A DNA stretch of 33,039 nucleotides from an uncultured Coriobacteriaceae bacterium (GTDB lineage Bacteria > Actinomycetota > Coriobacteriia > Coriobacteriales > Eggerthellaceae). The notes beneath the pieces are model-generated. The model was not told where the DNA came from, made no database searches, and saw nothing but the letters and a program-made list of their open reading frames with translations. Location of the stretch: assembly GCA_900552365.1 (NCBI GenBank), contig URZP01000009.1, positions 1 to 33,039 on the forward strand, in the 5' to 3' direction. Below, one piece after another: positions 10,213 to 17,874 of the stretch. The translations under genes were made by a program, and so were the position numbers. How positions within the stretch are numbered: the first letter of the stretch is position 1; every line of letters starts with the position of its first letter.

Positions 10213-11240
10213 GTGGGAAATTATCCAAGAATCAAGCAAGGAAGGCCGGGGAATTTCTCGCCAGGTGCGCCGATCCTTTTGGGGAAGACGCATTGCCTGC
10301 TAGGAAGGTCGTAGACGAGTGGAGAGAGGCTCATAAGGAGATTTTTCTTGCGGTTCCTGAGACGCTTAAAGATGTTTCATATGCCATTGACCCGAAGGCG
10401 GTTGTAGTCAGTAGGCTCAAGAGAATGGACACCATCGTTGGGAAGCTTAGGCGTCCAGGGCTGAATATGAAACTTAATGAAATGTGCGATATCGTCGGTT
10501 GCCGGGTAATTGCGAGCAATATTGAAACGGTAAGGCAAATCTCCGCAGAGGTTGAGCATCGTCTTGATGTAAAGCTGAAAGCGGGCGTTAAGGACTACAT
10601 CCTACATCCGAAATCCAACGGATATAGGAGTACCCACGTCATCACTCGGCACGATGCGCCCGAAGCCGGTCTGAGCAATCTGTCTTGCGAAACTCAGGTT
10701 CGAACACGTCTTCAGCATGCGTGGGCGACCGCGCTGGAAACATATGATGTAATTGCGAAAAGCGGTCTGAAATTCGATAGCGGGACGGAGAAGGAAGCGC
10801 GGCTGTTTGCGCTGATTTCGAACGCCTTCGCGATAAAAGAAAAGTCACCATTAGTTCCAGAAACGCCGATGTCCATAGATGAGTTGCGGAAAGAAATCGT
10901 TTCGCTGAATAACGACCTGTTTGTAATTGAGAAGCTCAGAGCGTGCTCTGATTCGGTAACGTTTGTGCCGCAGAAAAAGTGCTGCTCGGGTGATGCACTT
11001 TGCCTCATGGTCATAGATTACGAGGTTCAGAAGACGGACTTGTTCGTGTATGACACGGTCGATGAGGTTAAGGCAAACCAAATGTATGCCAAGCGAGAAA
11101 AGATGAAGAAGGGCCTGCAAGACGTGTTGTTGGTGAGGGTAGCGTCTTTGAGCGCACTGAACGAAGCCTATCCGAATTATTCGACGGACATTGCATACTT
11201 TCTTGCTGAGATTGATGCGTTTCTCGGTGACGGCTTCTAG
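10209..11240 (+). CDS. RelA/SpoT-domain protein, toxSAS-like toxin
   Basis: A 343-aa protein with a (p)ppGpp-synthetase fold at about residues 55-185. Visible family motifs are DIVGCRV (94-100), SNGYRSTH (136-143, with the substrate-stacking Tyr139), ETQVRT (161-166) and HAWA (170-173). There is no HD hydrolase domain and no TGS/ACT regulatory region, so it is a small alarmone synthetase-type enzyme. A second domain of about 150 residues follows, with Cys-Cys in KKCCSGDALC. Placed behind a Panacea antitoxin with an ATGA overlap, it is best explained as the toxin of a PanAT pair. Known toxSAS enzymes either make growth-halting alarmones or pyrophosphorylate the tRNA 3' end; which one applies cannot be read here. 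The start is set at ATG 10209; the frame stays open upstream only because it shadows the antitoxin gene. Confidence 0.82.
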   Translation: MSGKLSKNQARKAGEFLARCADPFGEDALPARKVVDEWREAHKEIFLAVPETLKDVSYAIDPKAVVVSRLKRMDTIVGKLRRPGLNMKLNEMCDIVGCRVIASNIETVRQISAEVEHRLDVKLKAGVKDYILHPKSNGYRSTHVITRHDAPEAGLSNLSCETQVRTRLQHAWATALETYDVIAKSGLKFDSGTEKEARLFALISNAFAIKEKSPLVPETPMSIDELRKEIVSLNNDLFVIEKLRACSDSVTFVPQKKCCSGDALCLMVIDYEVQKTDLFVYDTVDEVKANQMYAKREKMKKGLQDVLLVRVASLSALNEAYPNYSTDIAYFLAEIDAFLGDGF

Positions 11241-11305
11241 GTCGGTTGGGCGTTTTGTTCTGCGTTCGCACTTTGCATGGAATGCCTTTTGCTTAGGGGG
11301 TGGGG

Positions 11306-11557
11306 ATGGTGTCATTGGAGTGCCCTGCAAAGTTCACTTGCTTGCAAGCGACATATCAGTTTAGCGATCGGGCTCTTGCTGGTCCGGCTGAGGTTGTGTT
11401 CGACATGAGTTTTCATGACTGTGAAGCGACCAGCGATGATTGCGCGAGGTTTAAATGCCAGGTGGATGTTCAGCAGTGCCGTTCAAGAATGATTACCATC
11501 ACATGCGATTCACCTCTTTATTGGAGCAGTCTCCTTGTTCCGCTTTCCCGAGGTTGA
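11306..11557 (+). CDS. Small protein of unknown function, possibly truncated by a frameshift
   Basis: An 83-aa ORF in the same direction as the toxin-antitoxin pair, 65 bp behind it, with AGGGGG upstream of ATG. Alternating hydrophobic residues (AEVVFDMSFHD, FKCQVDVQQ, RMITITCD) suggest a beta-rich fold. The frame ends at LLVPLSRG, but the +1 frame is open from 11493 to 11711 and reads ERLLMIFDGYFAPISDICF. The joined pattern (LLVPLSR, then a helix, then F-A-P-I) vaguely recalls the C-terminal part of SecB-like chaperones, which accompany some toxin-antitoxin pairs. That resemblance is weak and unverified. It may equally be an unrelated or non-coding ORF. Confidence 0.35.
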   Translation: MVSLECPAKFTCLQATYQFSDRALAGPAEVVFDMSFHDCEATSDDCARFKCQVDVQQCRSRMITITCDSPLYWSSLLVPLSRG

Positions 11558-11722
11558 GCGTTTGCTGATGATTTTCGATGGCTATTTCGCTCCTATTTCG
11601 GATATCTGTTTTTCGGGTCCCGCAGGGGACTCGGCTCCGACAGGCGCCGACTGCGCTATCGCCCGTACGCACGCCATGAATCAACGAACAAATTACTATC
11701 GATGCGCTTGATAGTTGATCAT

Positions 11723-11751
11723 TTGTATGATACCGAATGGCACGTTAGAAT
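11723..11751 (+). promoter_or_regulatory. Candidate sigma-70-type promoter for the LCP gene
   Basis: TTGTAT (11723-11728) and TAGAAT (11746-11751) are separated by 17 bp, about 100 bp before the LCP start, in an AT-rich stretch. The matches are moderate. Confidence 0.4.
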
Positions 11752-11783
11752 AACATAATCAGTTGGGTATCAAGCAAGTTGCT

Positions 11784-11823
11784 GCATCAACGCTGCTCGC
11801 CTTTTGTCGCGCGGCGTTGATGC
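11784..11823 (+). promoter_or_regulatory. Leader hairpin upstream of the LCP gene
   Basis: Perfect 10-bp arms GCATCAACGC (11784-11793) and GCGTTGATGC (11814-11823) enclose a 20-nt loop with its own CGC/GCG pairing. GTCTTTGTTT follows. It lies between the candidate promoter and the ribosome binding site. It could be an attenuator, an mRNA-stabilising stem, or a terminator for transcription arriving from the toxin-antitoxin side. Confidence 0.45.
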
Positions 11824-11851
11824 GTCTTTGTTTAAGAAAGAAAGGTGCTAG

Positions 11852-12853
11852 ATGAAAAAGACCATGAAGCTGATTGCCGCTGTGGCGGCATGCATGCTGT
11901 TCGTTTTCGCCGCGGCGGGGTGCTCTTCCTCGTCGTCGGGATCTTCGAGCGCAGCGTCCTCTTCGTTCAGTAGTGTTTCCGAGCCGAAGCAGGCTGCTGT
12001 TGACACGAACCCGCATTACGTTTTGATCATCGGCGACGACACGTGGGAAGACAACAAACCGGGTCGCGCTGATCTTATGATGCTGATGCGCCTTGATTTC
12101 GACAAACATCGGGTCACCCTGGTTTCGGTTCCGCGTGACACCAAGTACGTTGACGCTGACGGTAACATCATGAAGCTGAACTTCGTGTACCGTGATCATG
12201 GTGCCGAGGCTCAGTGCAAGGCGGTGTCTGAGCTTGCGGGCGTTAACGTTACCGATTACGTGGTTGTCGGATTCGACGGCTTTCAGAAGATCGTCGAGAA
12301 CTTCGGCGGCGTTGACGTTGACTTGCCGTATGCGCTTTCCTATAACTTCTATACCAAAGATTTCCCGGATGAAGAATACGACGCTGGCCAACAGACGCTT
12401 ACTCCGTGGCGCGCGATGGCGCTCTCCCGTGCCCGCACCGGTTATGCCAAGTACAATCTCGACCAAGACTCCATGCGTCAGGTGGTCAACCGCCGCATGA
12501 TGGTAAGCCTGATGCAGGCTGCCTACGCCGACCCCTCTAAGGTTGGCGACGTTCTTTCGGCGCTTCAGGGCTCTATCACAACCAATATCCCCGTGGACAC
12601 CCAGGTTGCATGGGCCCAGGCTCTTGCCAAGGACGCCAGCGAGATCACGGTGTACGGCACCAGCGGTCCCTTCGATGGCGACATCGACGAAGAGTCGCAG
12701 CTGTTCTTGGTTACCCTTGATCCCCAGAATTGGAAGAACCTGATGGCTGCTGTTGACGCCGGTCAGGATCCGACCGCTGCAACCGAGGTATATGCTGCCG
12801 GGCTTGAGTCTCCCAAGGCTCCGATTGCTCAGACGTTCAAGATCGCTTTGTAG
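11852..12853 (+). CDS. LytR-CpsA-Psr (LCP) family lipoprotein
   Basis: A 333-aa protein. LCP enzymes transfer lipid-linked glycopolymers onto peptidoglycan outside the membrane. The signal peptide ends in lipobox AAAGC (Cys24), followed by a Ser-rich linker. The LCP domain spans about residues 53-220: HYVLIIGDD, then RADLMMLMRLD, SVPRDTKYV (conserved Arg-Asp), VVGFDGFQKIVENFGGVDVDLP, and MALSRARTGY with the downstream Arg residues. Most LCP proteins are anchored by an N-terminal membrane helix, so a lipid anchor is unusual. AAAGG lies upstream of the ATG. The remnants of polysaccharide genes just downstream fit a former glycopolymer locus. A terminator-like palindrome follows the gene. Confidence 0.88.
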   Translation: MKKTMKLIAAVAACMLFVFAAAGCSSSSSGSSSAASSSFSSVSEPKQAAVDTNPHYVLIIGDDTWEDNKPGRADLMMLMRLDFDKHRVTLVSVPRDTKYVDADGNIMKLNFVYRDHGAEAQCKAVSELAGVNVTDYVVVGFDGFQKIVENFGGVDVDLPYALSYNFYTKDFPDEEYDAGQQTLTPWRAMALSRARTGYAKYNLDQDSMRQVVNRRMMVSLMQAAYADPSKVGDVLSALQGSITTNIPVDTQVAWAQALAKDASEITVYGTSGPFDGDIDEESQLFLVTLDPQNWKNLMAAVDAGQDPTAATEVYAAGLESPKAPIAQTFKIAL

Positions 12854-12912
12854 CGAACACGGCGATTCGTTCTAGCGACACGTCATATCCTCATCTGAGC
12901 TAAGTCGCACAA

Positions 12913-12950
12913 GAAGCCCCTGTTCTTGGATATCCAAGAACAGGGGCTTC
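12913..12950 (+). terminator. Terminator-like perfect palindrome after the LCP gene
   Basis: A 38-bp perfect palindrome with arms GAAGCCCCTGTTCTTGGAT and its complement, and no unpaired loop bases, lies 60 bp past the stop. The following GTCTTATCT is a weak T-tract. In RNA it would form a long stem with a few open bases at the tip. Confidence 0.65.
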
Positions 12951-12999
12951 GTCTTATCTAGGGCCTTACTGTTATTCCATATTTTAGTGTACTTTGCAT

Positions 13000-13203
13000 C
13001 TATTTTTTGCTGGCCTGGGGATTGGCCTCAGTGACTTCTACGCCAAGGCTTGTCTTGTAGTCGATGAAGTCTGGTTTGTCTTTAACAATCAAGCCGCCAT
13101 ACATGACGGGGCCGATGTGCCCCAGTATCAGTTTTGTGTAAACTTCAGGGTAGCGAAGAGCCCGGGCGTTTGTGGAAGAGGCTCTGCTTGATTTTCTGCT
13201 CAT
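13000..13203 (-). pseudogene. N-terminal fragment of an unknown protein
   Basis: A 67-aa minus-strand ORF that reads like the start of a longer conserved protein: RYPEVYTKLILGHIGPVMYG, then DKPDFIDYKTSLGVEVTEA. It stops abruptly at an AAAAAATAG tract. D-x(n)-GVEVTEA is reminiscent of the PD-(D/E)xK nuclease core, but with so little sequence this is only a guess. No good ribosome binding site precedes the ATG, and nothing downstream on the minus strand continues it. It is probably a leftover of a deleted gene. Confidence 0.4.
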
Positions 13204-13466
13204 GGGATCTTCGTATTGTTTGAAGTGCTGGCTTTCGGACAGTCGGCTTAAGTGGGAGAGCGTCTTTCCGTTCTTTCATCTTGACGTCATTGTCTCATTT
13301 TGATTTGAGGGTCCGCATTACATTGCTGTGGTTTGCCGTCGGGTAAAAGAGATCTATTCACTTCGAATTCGACCCCCCGCTTCTGTCTTATGCGAAGTGT
13401 TGGGCTGAATACGTTCGAAAAGTGGTGCTATTTGTACACAATGAAAAAAAGTTCGCTGTTTTGTAT

Positions 13467-13503
13467 GGGAGGGTCTCTGCAAAGGGAGACTCCCTATTTT
13501 TTT
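13467..13503 (+). terminator. Intrinsic terminator upstream of the polysaccharide gene remnants
   Basis: GGGA-gg-GTCTC (13467-13477) pairs with GAGAC-TCCC (13486-13494) and is followed by TATTTTTTT. There is no plus-strand gene directly before it. It therefore looks like a leader terminator (attenuator) of the former operon. The bases between 13204 and 13592 hold no other feature that I can support. Confidence 0.6.
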
Positions 13504-13592
13504 GGAAGTCGGGTGTGCGGATCTTGGACTTCATCATGGCTTATCAGGCCTTGTTGTACGCCATGTGCAAATGCGAAGAGCAATAGGAGGGT

Positions 13593-13854
13593 ATGGAAGA
13601 TAGCGCCAAACGTTTTGAATGGGCTTTGGAGGAAGCTGTCAAGCACTCAAACGAGGAAGAACGCAGGCGGCTTTTGCTTGAAGCGGAAGATGAGCGTCGT
13701 GGGCCCGCGCCCCGTGCTGCCGAACGAGGTTGCAGCCTACAACGACTACCAGCGCCAAAGGCTGCTGGTGAAGCCGGGCATGACCTGCTACTGGCAAACC
13801 CGTCGCAACCGCGACTCCATAACCTTCGACGAGTGGGTCGACCTGGATTTGTGA
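13593..13854 (+). pseudogene. Bacterial sugar transferase remnant (undecaprenyl-phosphate sugar-1-P transferase)
   Basis: Two pieces of an initiating glycosyl-phosphate transferase lie in different frames. The first frame (from ATG 13593) gives MEDSAKRFEWALEEAVKHSN. The second gives NAGGFCLKRK, then MSVVGPRPVLPNEVAAYNDY, QRQRLLVKPGMTCYWQ and FDEWVDLDL, the hallmark C-terminal core of this family. A frameshift near 13650 joins the pieces. About 40 residues normally found between LKRK and the DMSVVGPRP motif (the segment containing the SLDELPQ motif) are missing. The C-terminal tail is also lost. The gene cannot be functional. The intact family attaches the first sugar phosphate to undecaprenyl phosphate for capsule or exopolysaccharide synthesis. 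Confidence 0.8.
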
Positions 13855-13856
13855 CG

Positions 13857-14138
13857 ATGAAGTCAAACTCCGACAACTTCCGTGCGAGCTCCGTCCAGGG
13901 CGTCGTGAAGCGCGTGAAGGCCAAGGGCGTGCCCGTGGTGGTCTACGAGCCCACGCTCGACGCGCCGGAGTTCTTCGGCAGCGAGGTCACGCACGATTTG
14001 GCCAAGTTCAAGACCGAGTGCGACGTGATCGTGGCCAACCGCTGGAGCGACGATTTGTCCGACGTGGCCGACAAGGTGTACACAAGGGATTTGTTCAAGA
14101 GGGCTAGTTACCGTGACATAGTGACTCGCTCATTTTGA
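13857..14138 (+). pseudogene. UDP-glucose 6-dehydrogenase C-terminal fragment
   Basis: It retains only the C-terminal UDP-binding domain of Ugd: MKSNSDNFRASSVQGVVKRV, then VPVVVYEPTLDAPEFFGSEV, CDVIVANRWSDDLSDVADKV and YTRDLFKR. The N-terminal NAD-binding and catalytic domains (about 300 residues) are absent. The reading frame begins 3 bp after the stop of the sugar transferase remnant, which shows that a deletion fused the two genes. The last residues (ASYRDIVTRSF) are not family sequence, so the 3' end is also rearranged. Confidence 0.8.
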
Positions 14139-14692
14139 ATGGCAGAGATATCTATGGTGATAGGGTGCTTTGCGGAACCGTTGACTGGGTCCTTTGCGTT
14201 GCCTTCGTGAAAATAAGCGGCTGGCGTGGATTAAGGTAGAGATTGACCGCGCTTCCGCTTTGCGTCTAGTTGAAGAACTCGATGTGTGTATAAGGCGTTT
14301 TCTGCGAGATCGTGCGATGTCGACAAGGTCGACATCGTCTGGGTGTTCGGCGAGAGTGACGTTTATAATGTGTTTGGACTGGCCCCAGGCGATTTCATGC
14401 GCGGTGCGATCTCGGATACGGCGCGACGACATTCCGTGAGGGGCGGTGCTGTTTGGGGCCGATGATGGAATAACCAACTCGAACGGGCTGGCGGGCGTTG
14501 CCTGCTTGTCGTTTCTGATTGTAAGCAACCTTTGTGTGCGGAACCCATCGGAGCGGCTATTCGGCTTGGAACCGGAATTCGAGCTGGAAGACGCCCGCGG
14601 GAAATACGATGAGATTCACAGCTTTTCTCTGGGTTTATACGTAGCTTAATTCGTAAAGTTGTTAGTAACGATGTATACCGAAAGGCGGATGC
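14139..14692 (+). other. Stretch without a recognisable gene
   Basis: Short ORFs exist on both strands (14130-14528 minus, 14194-14439 plus, 14446-14649 plus), but none has a clear ribosome binding site or a motif I recognise. The stretch follows decayed polysaccharide genes and is probably degraded coding sequence. Confidence 0.5.
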
Positions 14693-15244
14693 GTGGATAT
14701 TTACTTTTTCGGTGAGATGATTAAAGAATGGGCTCAGCCGATTTGCGCTATCGCAAGCATAGCGATTTCAATCGCCGTTTTCTTCATCAATAAAAAGGTA
14801 AATTCCGAGATGAGGCGCCTTCGTGAGAAGGAGGAATTGCTTCACCAGGCCTCTAGGGTTTCGGCTTGGCTTGTATCTCCTCGTTCTTCTTTGAAGAGTG
14901 ATGGCGCGAGAGTCCATAACGCTAGCGACTTGCCCGTGTACAACGTCGTGGTCACGGCGGTGATAACGAAGGGCGGCAAGTGTGGCGAAGGGGAGCTTCG
15001 GAGGGGCCACTGCGACTATAGGTCCGTGTTCGCTGTAATCCCTCCCGGTGAACATTCTTTCGCACTTGATTTGACTGGTTTTTGGGGAATGAGCGCTTAT
15101 CCTGTCTTGGAGGTCGGGTTCACCTGCGCCGACGGCAACAGTTGGGTTCGTAAGGGAGATGGGGAGTTGTTGCAGATTGATGTAGATCCGCTTTCTTACT
15201 ACGGTTTAGGGCTTCCTTGCTGTTACGGAGAATTGAACGATTGA
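14693..15244 (+). CDS. Hypothetical membrane-anchored protein
   Basis: A 183-aa protein of unknown function. One N-terminal transmembrane helix (about residues 16-33, ICAIASIAISIAVFFIN) is followed by a charged helical stretch (KKVNSEMRRLREKEELLHQ) and a C-terminal beta-rich domain of about 120 residues (VHNASDLPVYNVVVTAVI, VFAVIPPGEHSFALDLTGFW, YPVLEVGFTCADGNSWVR). This build is typical of small accessory-island membrane proteins, but I cannot name the family. The start is GTG 14693, with AAGGCGG 5-6 bp before it. It stands alone between decayed genes. Confidence 0.65.
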   Translation: MDIYFFGEMIKEWAQPICAIASIAISIAVFFINKKVNSEMRRLREKEELLHQASRVSAWLVSPRSSLKSDGARVHNASDLPVYNVVVTAVITKGGKCGEGELRRGHCDYRSVFAVIPPGEHSFALDLTGFWGMSAYPVLEVGFTCADGNSWVRKGDGELLQIDVDPLSYYGLGLPCCYGELND

Positions 15245-15384
15245 TTCAAGGGGCTGGGGTATCGCTGTTTCGGGGAGCTAGGAATGCATGATATATTGTC
15301 TACAAAAATCCCGCGAAGCAGGCGCGGCTATTGCTGGTTTTGGGCGGGTTGCGGCATGGGTCGGTGGCGTCTTGCCTCGAGGTG

Positions 15385-16442
15385 TTATAGGTGAACCGAT
15401 GTCGCAACTGTGATAGAAGGCGCCTGGGCGAACACCGGCTTCCAGGGTAAGAAGGTGCTCAAGACGTCTGCTCTATGGTGGTTGATTGCCTCGATGCGTT
15501 TTGGACCGACGAATACGACGAAGTCGACGTTCGATAGGTTCGACTGAAGCCACAGCAAGTTCTTTTGTCGCGGCTCAATCGGTATAGTCCGTAATTTTTG
15601 TCATCTTCATAGGTAGGAATCAAATCGCCTACTCCTACGCTGTTGTAATCAATGTCATCGATCGGTGCGAAAAGACAGTGAAGATCGACTTCGGGATATT
15701 CGATCACGAATATCTTTGTGTCGAAATGCCTTTCGCACTGTCTCAGGCTCTCAAGGTGCTTGAGACAATTACATTGCAGCGACTTAGTCAAATCCTCATA
15801 CGAATGCTTCGGGTGGATTCGGAAATATCTGCGAGCCGTGCAATCGCTGTTGTTGACGGCATCGAGGTCATCCTTTCGAATCTTTGCCCTTAGCGACCCG
15901 TCTTGCATCATTTGCTGCGGGCCGCCGTGCCGCGCCGTCTCGGAGGACGAGATTCTGAACAGCTCGACGCATGCTGAGTCGCTGTAGAAATCGGGAAACG
16001 TCGTCTCGTCGTTTTGCCGCAGCGATTGAAAGGCAGAGCGGAGCTTCTCCGTCTCTTCATGGGTGAAGCCGTAAAAAGTACTCAAATCGCAGTTGTCGAT
16101 CATGCTCAGGATGGAATCCAATACGGATTGCTCGTGTTGGGCCTGCTCTCTCTGGTTTTTGCTGACCATGATTGCTGAATGCCTCCAAATTTGCTGTAGC
16201 GGCGCACGCGATTTTTGCACGCTGATTGCGATATGCGACTCGTCTGTGAGGGAAGTGCCGATTAATTGTTGGCGTTGGGCGATGTCTGAGGGTAGCACGA
16301 TTGTGGCGAGCACGATAAGTCTTTCGGCGAAAAGCACCACAAGGTGAATATTACGCTTGAGAATGGACGTCGTTCCGTTAATTGCTGAACATGATTGCGC
16401 TAGAAACCGAGCGCGATTATGCTTCGGATTGAGCGCCTCCAT
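15385..16442 (-). pseudogene. Unknown protein with a late frameshift
   Basis: The main frame runs from ATG 16442 to a stop at 15459 (327 aa) and looks coding throughout: HLVVLFAERLIVLATIVLPS, LIGTSLTDESHIAISVQKSR, FPDFYSDSACVELFRISSSE. After YEDDKNYG (about 15600) the sense is lost. The neighbouring frame then carries a convincing continuation, with KNLLWLQSNLSNVDFVVFVG and PKRIEAINHHRADVL, ending at 15385. A one-base change in the A-rich tract near 15600 explains this; a sequencing error or programmed slippage cannot be excluded. The true start is uncertain: there is no good Shine-Dalgarno at 16442, and an internal ATG at 16169 has GGAGG 12 bp upstream. I do not recognise the family. Confidence 0.55.
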
Positions 16443-16448
16443 AATCTG

Positions 16449-16488
16449 AACCGCATGGCGATAATGATCATGCGGTTTCTGCTTTTTT
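16449..16488 (+). terminator. Terminator-like hairpin
   Basis: AACCGCATG (16449-16457) and CATGCGGTT (16469-16477) form a perfect 9-bp stem, followed by TCTGCTTTTTT on the plus strand. No plus-strand gene precedes it. On the minus strand the same stem sits 6 bp upstream of the ATG at 16442. Confidence 0.5.
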
Positions 16489-16499
16489 GGGGGGGGTTA

Positions 16500-16640
16500 A
16501 TGAAGTTAAAGCTCTCCTACAGGGAGGTCGTGCGCCTGCCCGTCGCGGCGGCTACACGCAGCGCGAGATCGCCGCTGCCGCCAATTGCGCAACGGGCACG
16601 GTCTCCAACGTGCAGAAGCGCATGCGCTCAAGCATCATCG
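16500..16640 (+). pseudogene. IS21-family IstA transposase N-terminal remnant
   Basis: MKLKLSYREVVRL (from ATG 16500) followed, after a frame change, by GGYTQREIAAAANCATGTVS and NVQKR. This is the conserved N-terminal helix-turn-helix of IstA. The rest of the transposase and istB are missing, so only a scrap of an IS21 element remains. Confidence 0.55.
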
Positions 16641-16719
16641 ACGACATCACGTCCTCGATGTCGGCCTCTGCCGCCAGGTTGACGACCTTCTGCGCTGTCG
16701 GCGAGATGCTCGGGGTGTT

Positions 16720-16757
16720 GCTACTGCCCGCCGGCTCGAAAACTGGCGGGCAGTAGC
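16720..16757 (-). repeat. Perfect 13-bp inverted repeat after the decayed regulator
   Basis: GCTACTGCCCGCC (16720-16732) and GGCGGGCAGTAGC (16745-16757) lie 3 bp past the stop at 16761. The stem is strong but has no T-tract on the minus strand. It resembles the GCTACCCCGA stem found after the intact paralogue and may be a terminator or mRNA-end stem. Confidence 0.55.
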
Positions 16758-16760
16758 GGT

Positions 16761-17697
16761 TCAGTTGATTCCGATGGGGCGGTAATATTGGCATGGGTCG
16801 TTCGTGCTTGCGCCGACCCATTCGAGCACTCCAATGCTGGCGAGCGTTTTTAGGGTTTCCGTTGCCTTCATCTTTCCAACGTCGGCCTCTGCCATGATCT
16901 CCCTTTTCGTCACCCTGCCGTTCTTGCGGCCTTCCGGTGCTTTCCGCACCGGAAGGTAACTCTTCTATGACCTGTGCGCTCGGACGGTCGAATCGGATGA
17001 CGGTGGTGTTGGCGGTCTGCCTGTAGCTGAACTTCACGCCCTCGGCGTCGCAGTATCGCTTGATGCGGGGGATGCCCGTGCCGTACTGCTCGATCATCCC
17101 CGAGCGGAAGAGCGCCTGCGCGATGCCCGGGCTGCGCTGCTTGAGGTTGCTGTCTGACCCTGCCAGGTTGTTTTCCGACGCGTCGCCCTTGGGGAAGAGG
17201 CCCAGGCTCGCCGCTTCGACGAAGTCCATGTAGACGTTGACCTCGACGGCGGTGCCCGTGGTGTAGTCGCGATGGCACAGCGCGTTGGCGACGGCCTCGC
17301 GCACGGCCTCCCTGGGGATCTCGGGAATCTCGCGGCGCTGCATACCGGGCTCGCCGAACACGAACCTGCGCCTGATGTTGGACACGGCGAAGAACTCCGC
17401 CCTCTTGAACAGCTGGATCAGCGGCAGGCCTTCCTGCTGGAGGTCGAAGATGTCGAGCTTGTCGTTTCCGGCGAGCAGGCCCAGCTTCATCTCGGGGTAG
17501 GCGCTCGGTGCTTTGTAGAACGCCACGGCGGCCGCGTTCGTGAGCGCTCCGTCGGGAGCTATCACGCCAAGCCGTCTGAGGATGTCGGAGACATTTGTGA
17601 ATCCGTCGCTCACGCGTCCCGCCTGCAGGCCAAGCTCGACGAAGTCGCGCATCGCCTCCTCGTCGGCGTCGGTGACGGGCCTGCCGGAGGGCTGGGC
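16761..17697 (-). pseudogene. Decayed AlbA_2/HATPase regulator paralogue
   Basis: Close paralogue of the intact gene upstream (17870-19291). It keeps the middle and ATPase parts: QPSGRPVTDADEEAMRDFVE, PEIPREAVREAVANALCHRD, and YGTGIPRIKRYCDAEGVKF. The whole N-terminal AlbA_2 (Schlafen-type) domain of about 130 residues is missing. A frameshift near 16945 separates the ATPase domain from the C-terminal winged helix, which continues in another frame as GRVTKREIMAEADVGKMKAT, then GVLEWVGASTNDPCQYYRP. The homologous part starts at about 17697, without a clear start codon. Tandem duplication followed by decay is the simplest explanation. Confidence 0.75.
16930..16956. repeat. 11-bp inverted repeat at the frameshift point
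   Basis: CCTTCCGGTGC and GCACCGGAAGG are separated by 5 bases, exactly where the reading frame of the decayed regulator changes. The intact paralogue has no such hairpin at the corresponding place. Slippage at, or insertion of, the palindrome probably caused the frameshift. Confidence 0.6.
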
Positions 17698-17793
17698 GCT
17701 AATGGAATAGTGCTGTGCGGGCTGGCCGGCGTGAAAGGATTGTACGAGGGGCTCTTGAGGTGCTTTTGCGCATTCAGTTCGTCTCGGGGTCGT

Positions 17794-17831
17794 AAAAAAA
17801 TAAGCGCTACCCCGAAATTTTTCGGGGTAGC
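17794..17831 (-). terminator. Rho-independent terminator of the AlbA_2 regulator
   Basis: On the minus strand GCTACCCCGA / TCGGGGTAGC with a 6-nt loop is followed by GCTTATTTTTTT. It lies about 40 bp past the stop at 17870. Confidence 0.8.
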
Positions 17832-17874
17832 TACGAAATTTTTCGGGGTAGCTACGAAATGTTCGTGAGCTAGC
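17808..17874. repeat. Three short tandem repeats across the gene end
   Basis: Units TACCCCGAAATTTTTCGGGG... (17808-17831), TACGAAATTTTTCGGGGTAG... (17832-17852) and TACGAAATGTTCGTGAGCTA... (17853-17874) repeat in tandem. The last overlaps the stop codon of the regulator and the first is one arm of its terminator, so the terminator half-site has been duplicated. Confidence 0.65.

Noticed and set aside
14130..14528. 132-aa minus-strand ORF
   Set aside because: No ribosome binding site, no recognisable motif, and it overlaps the Ugd remnant; not supported as a gene.
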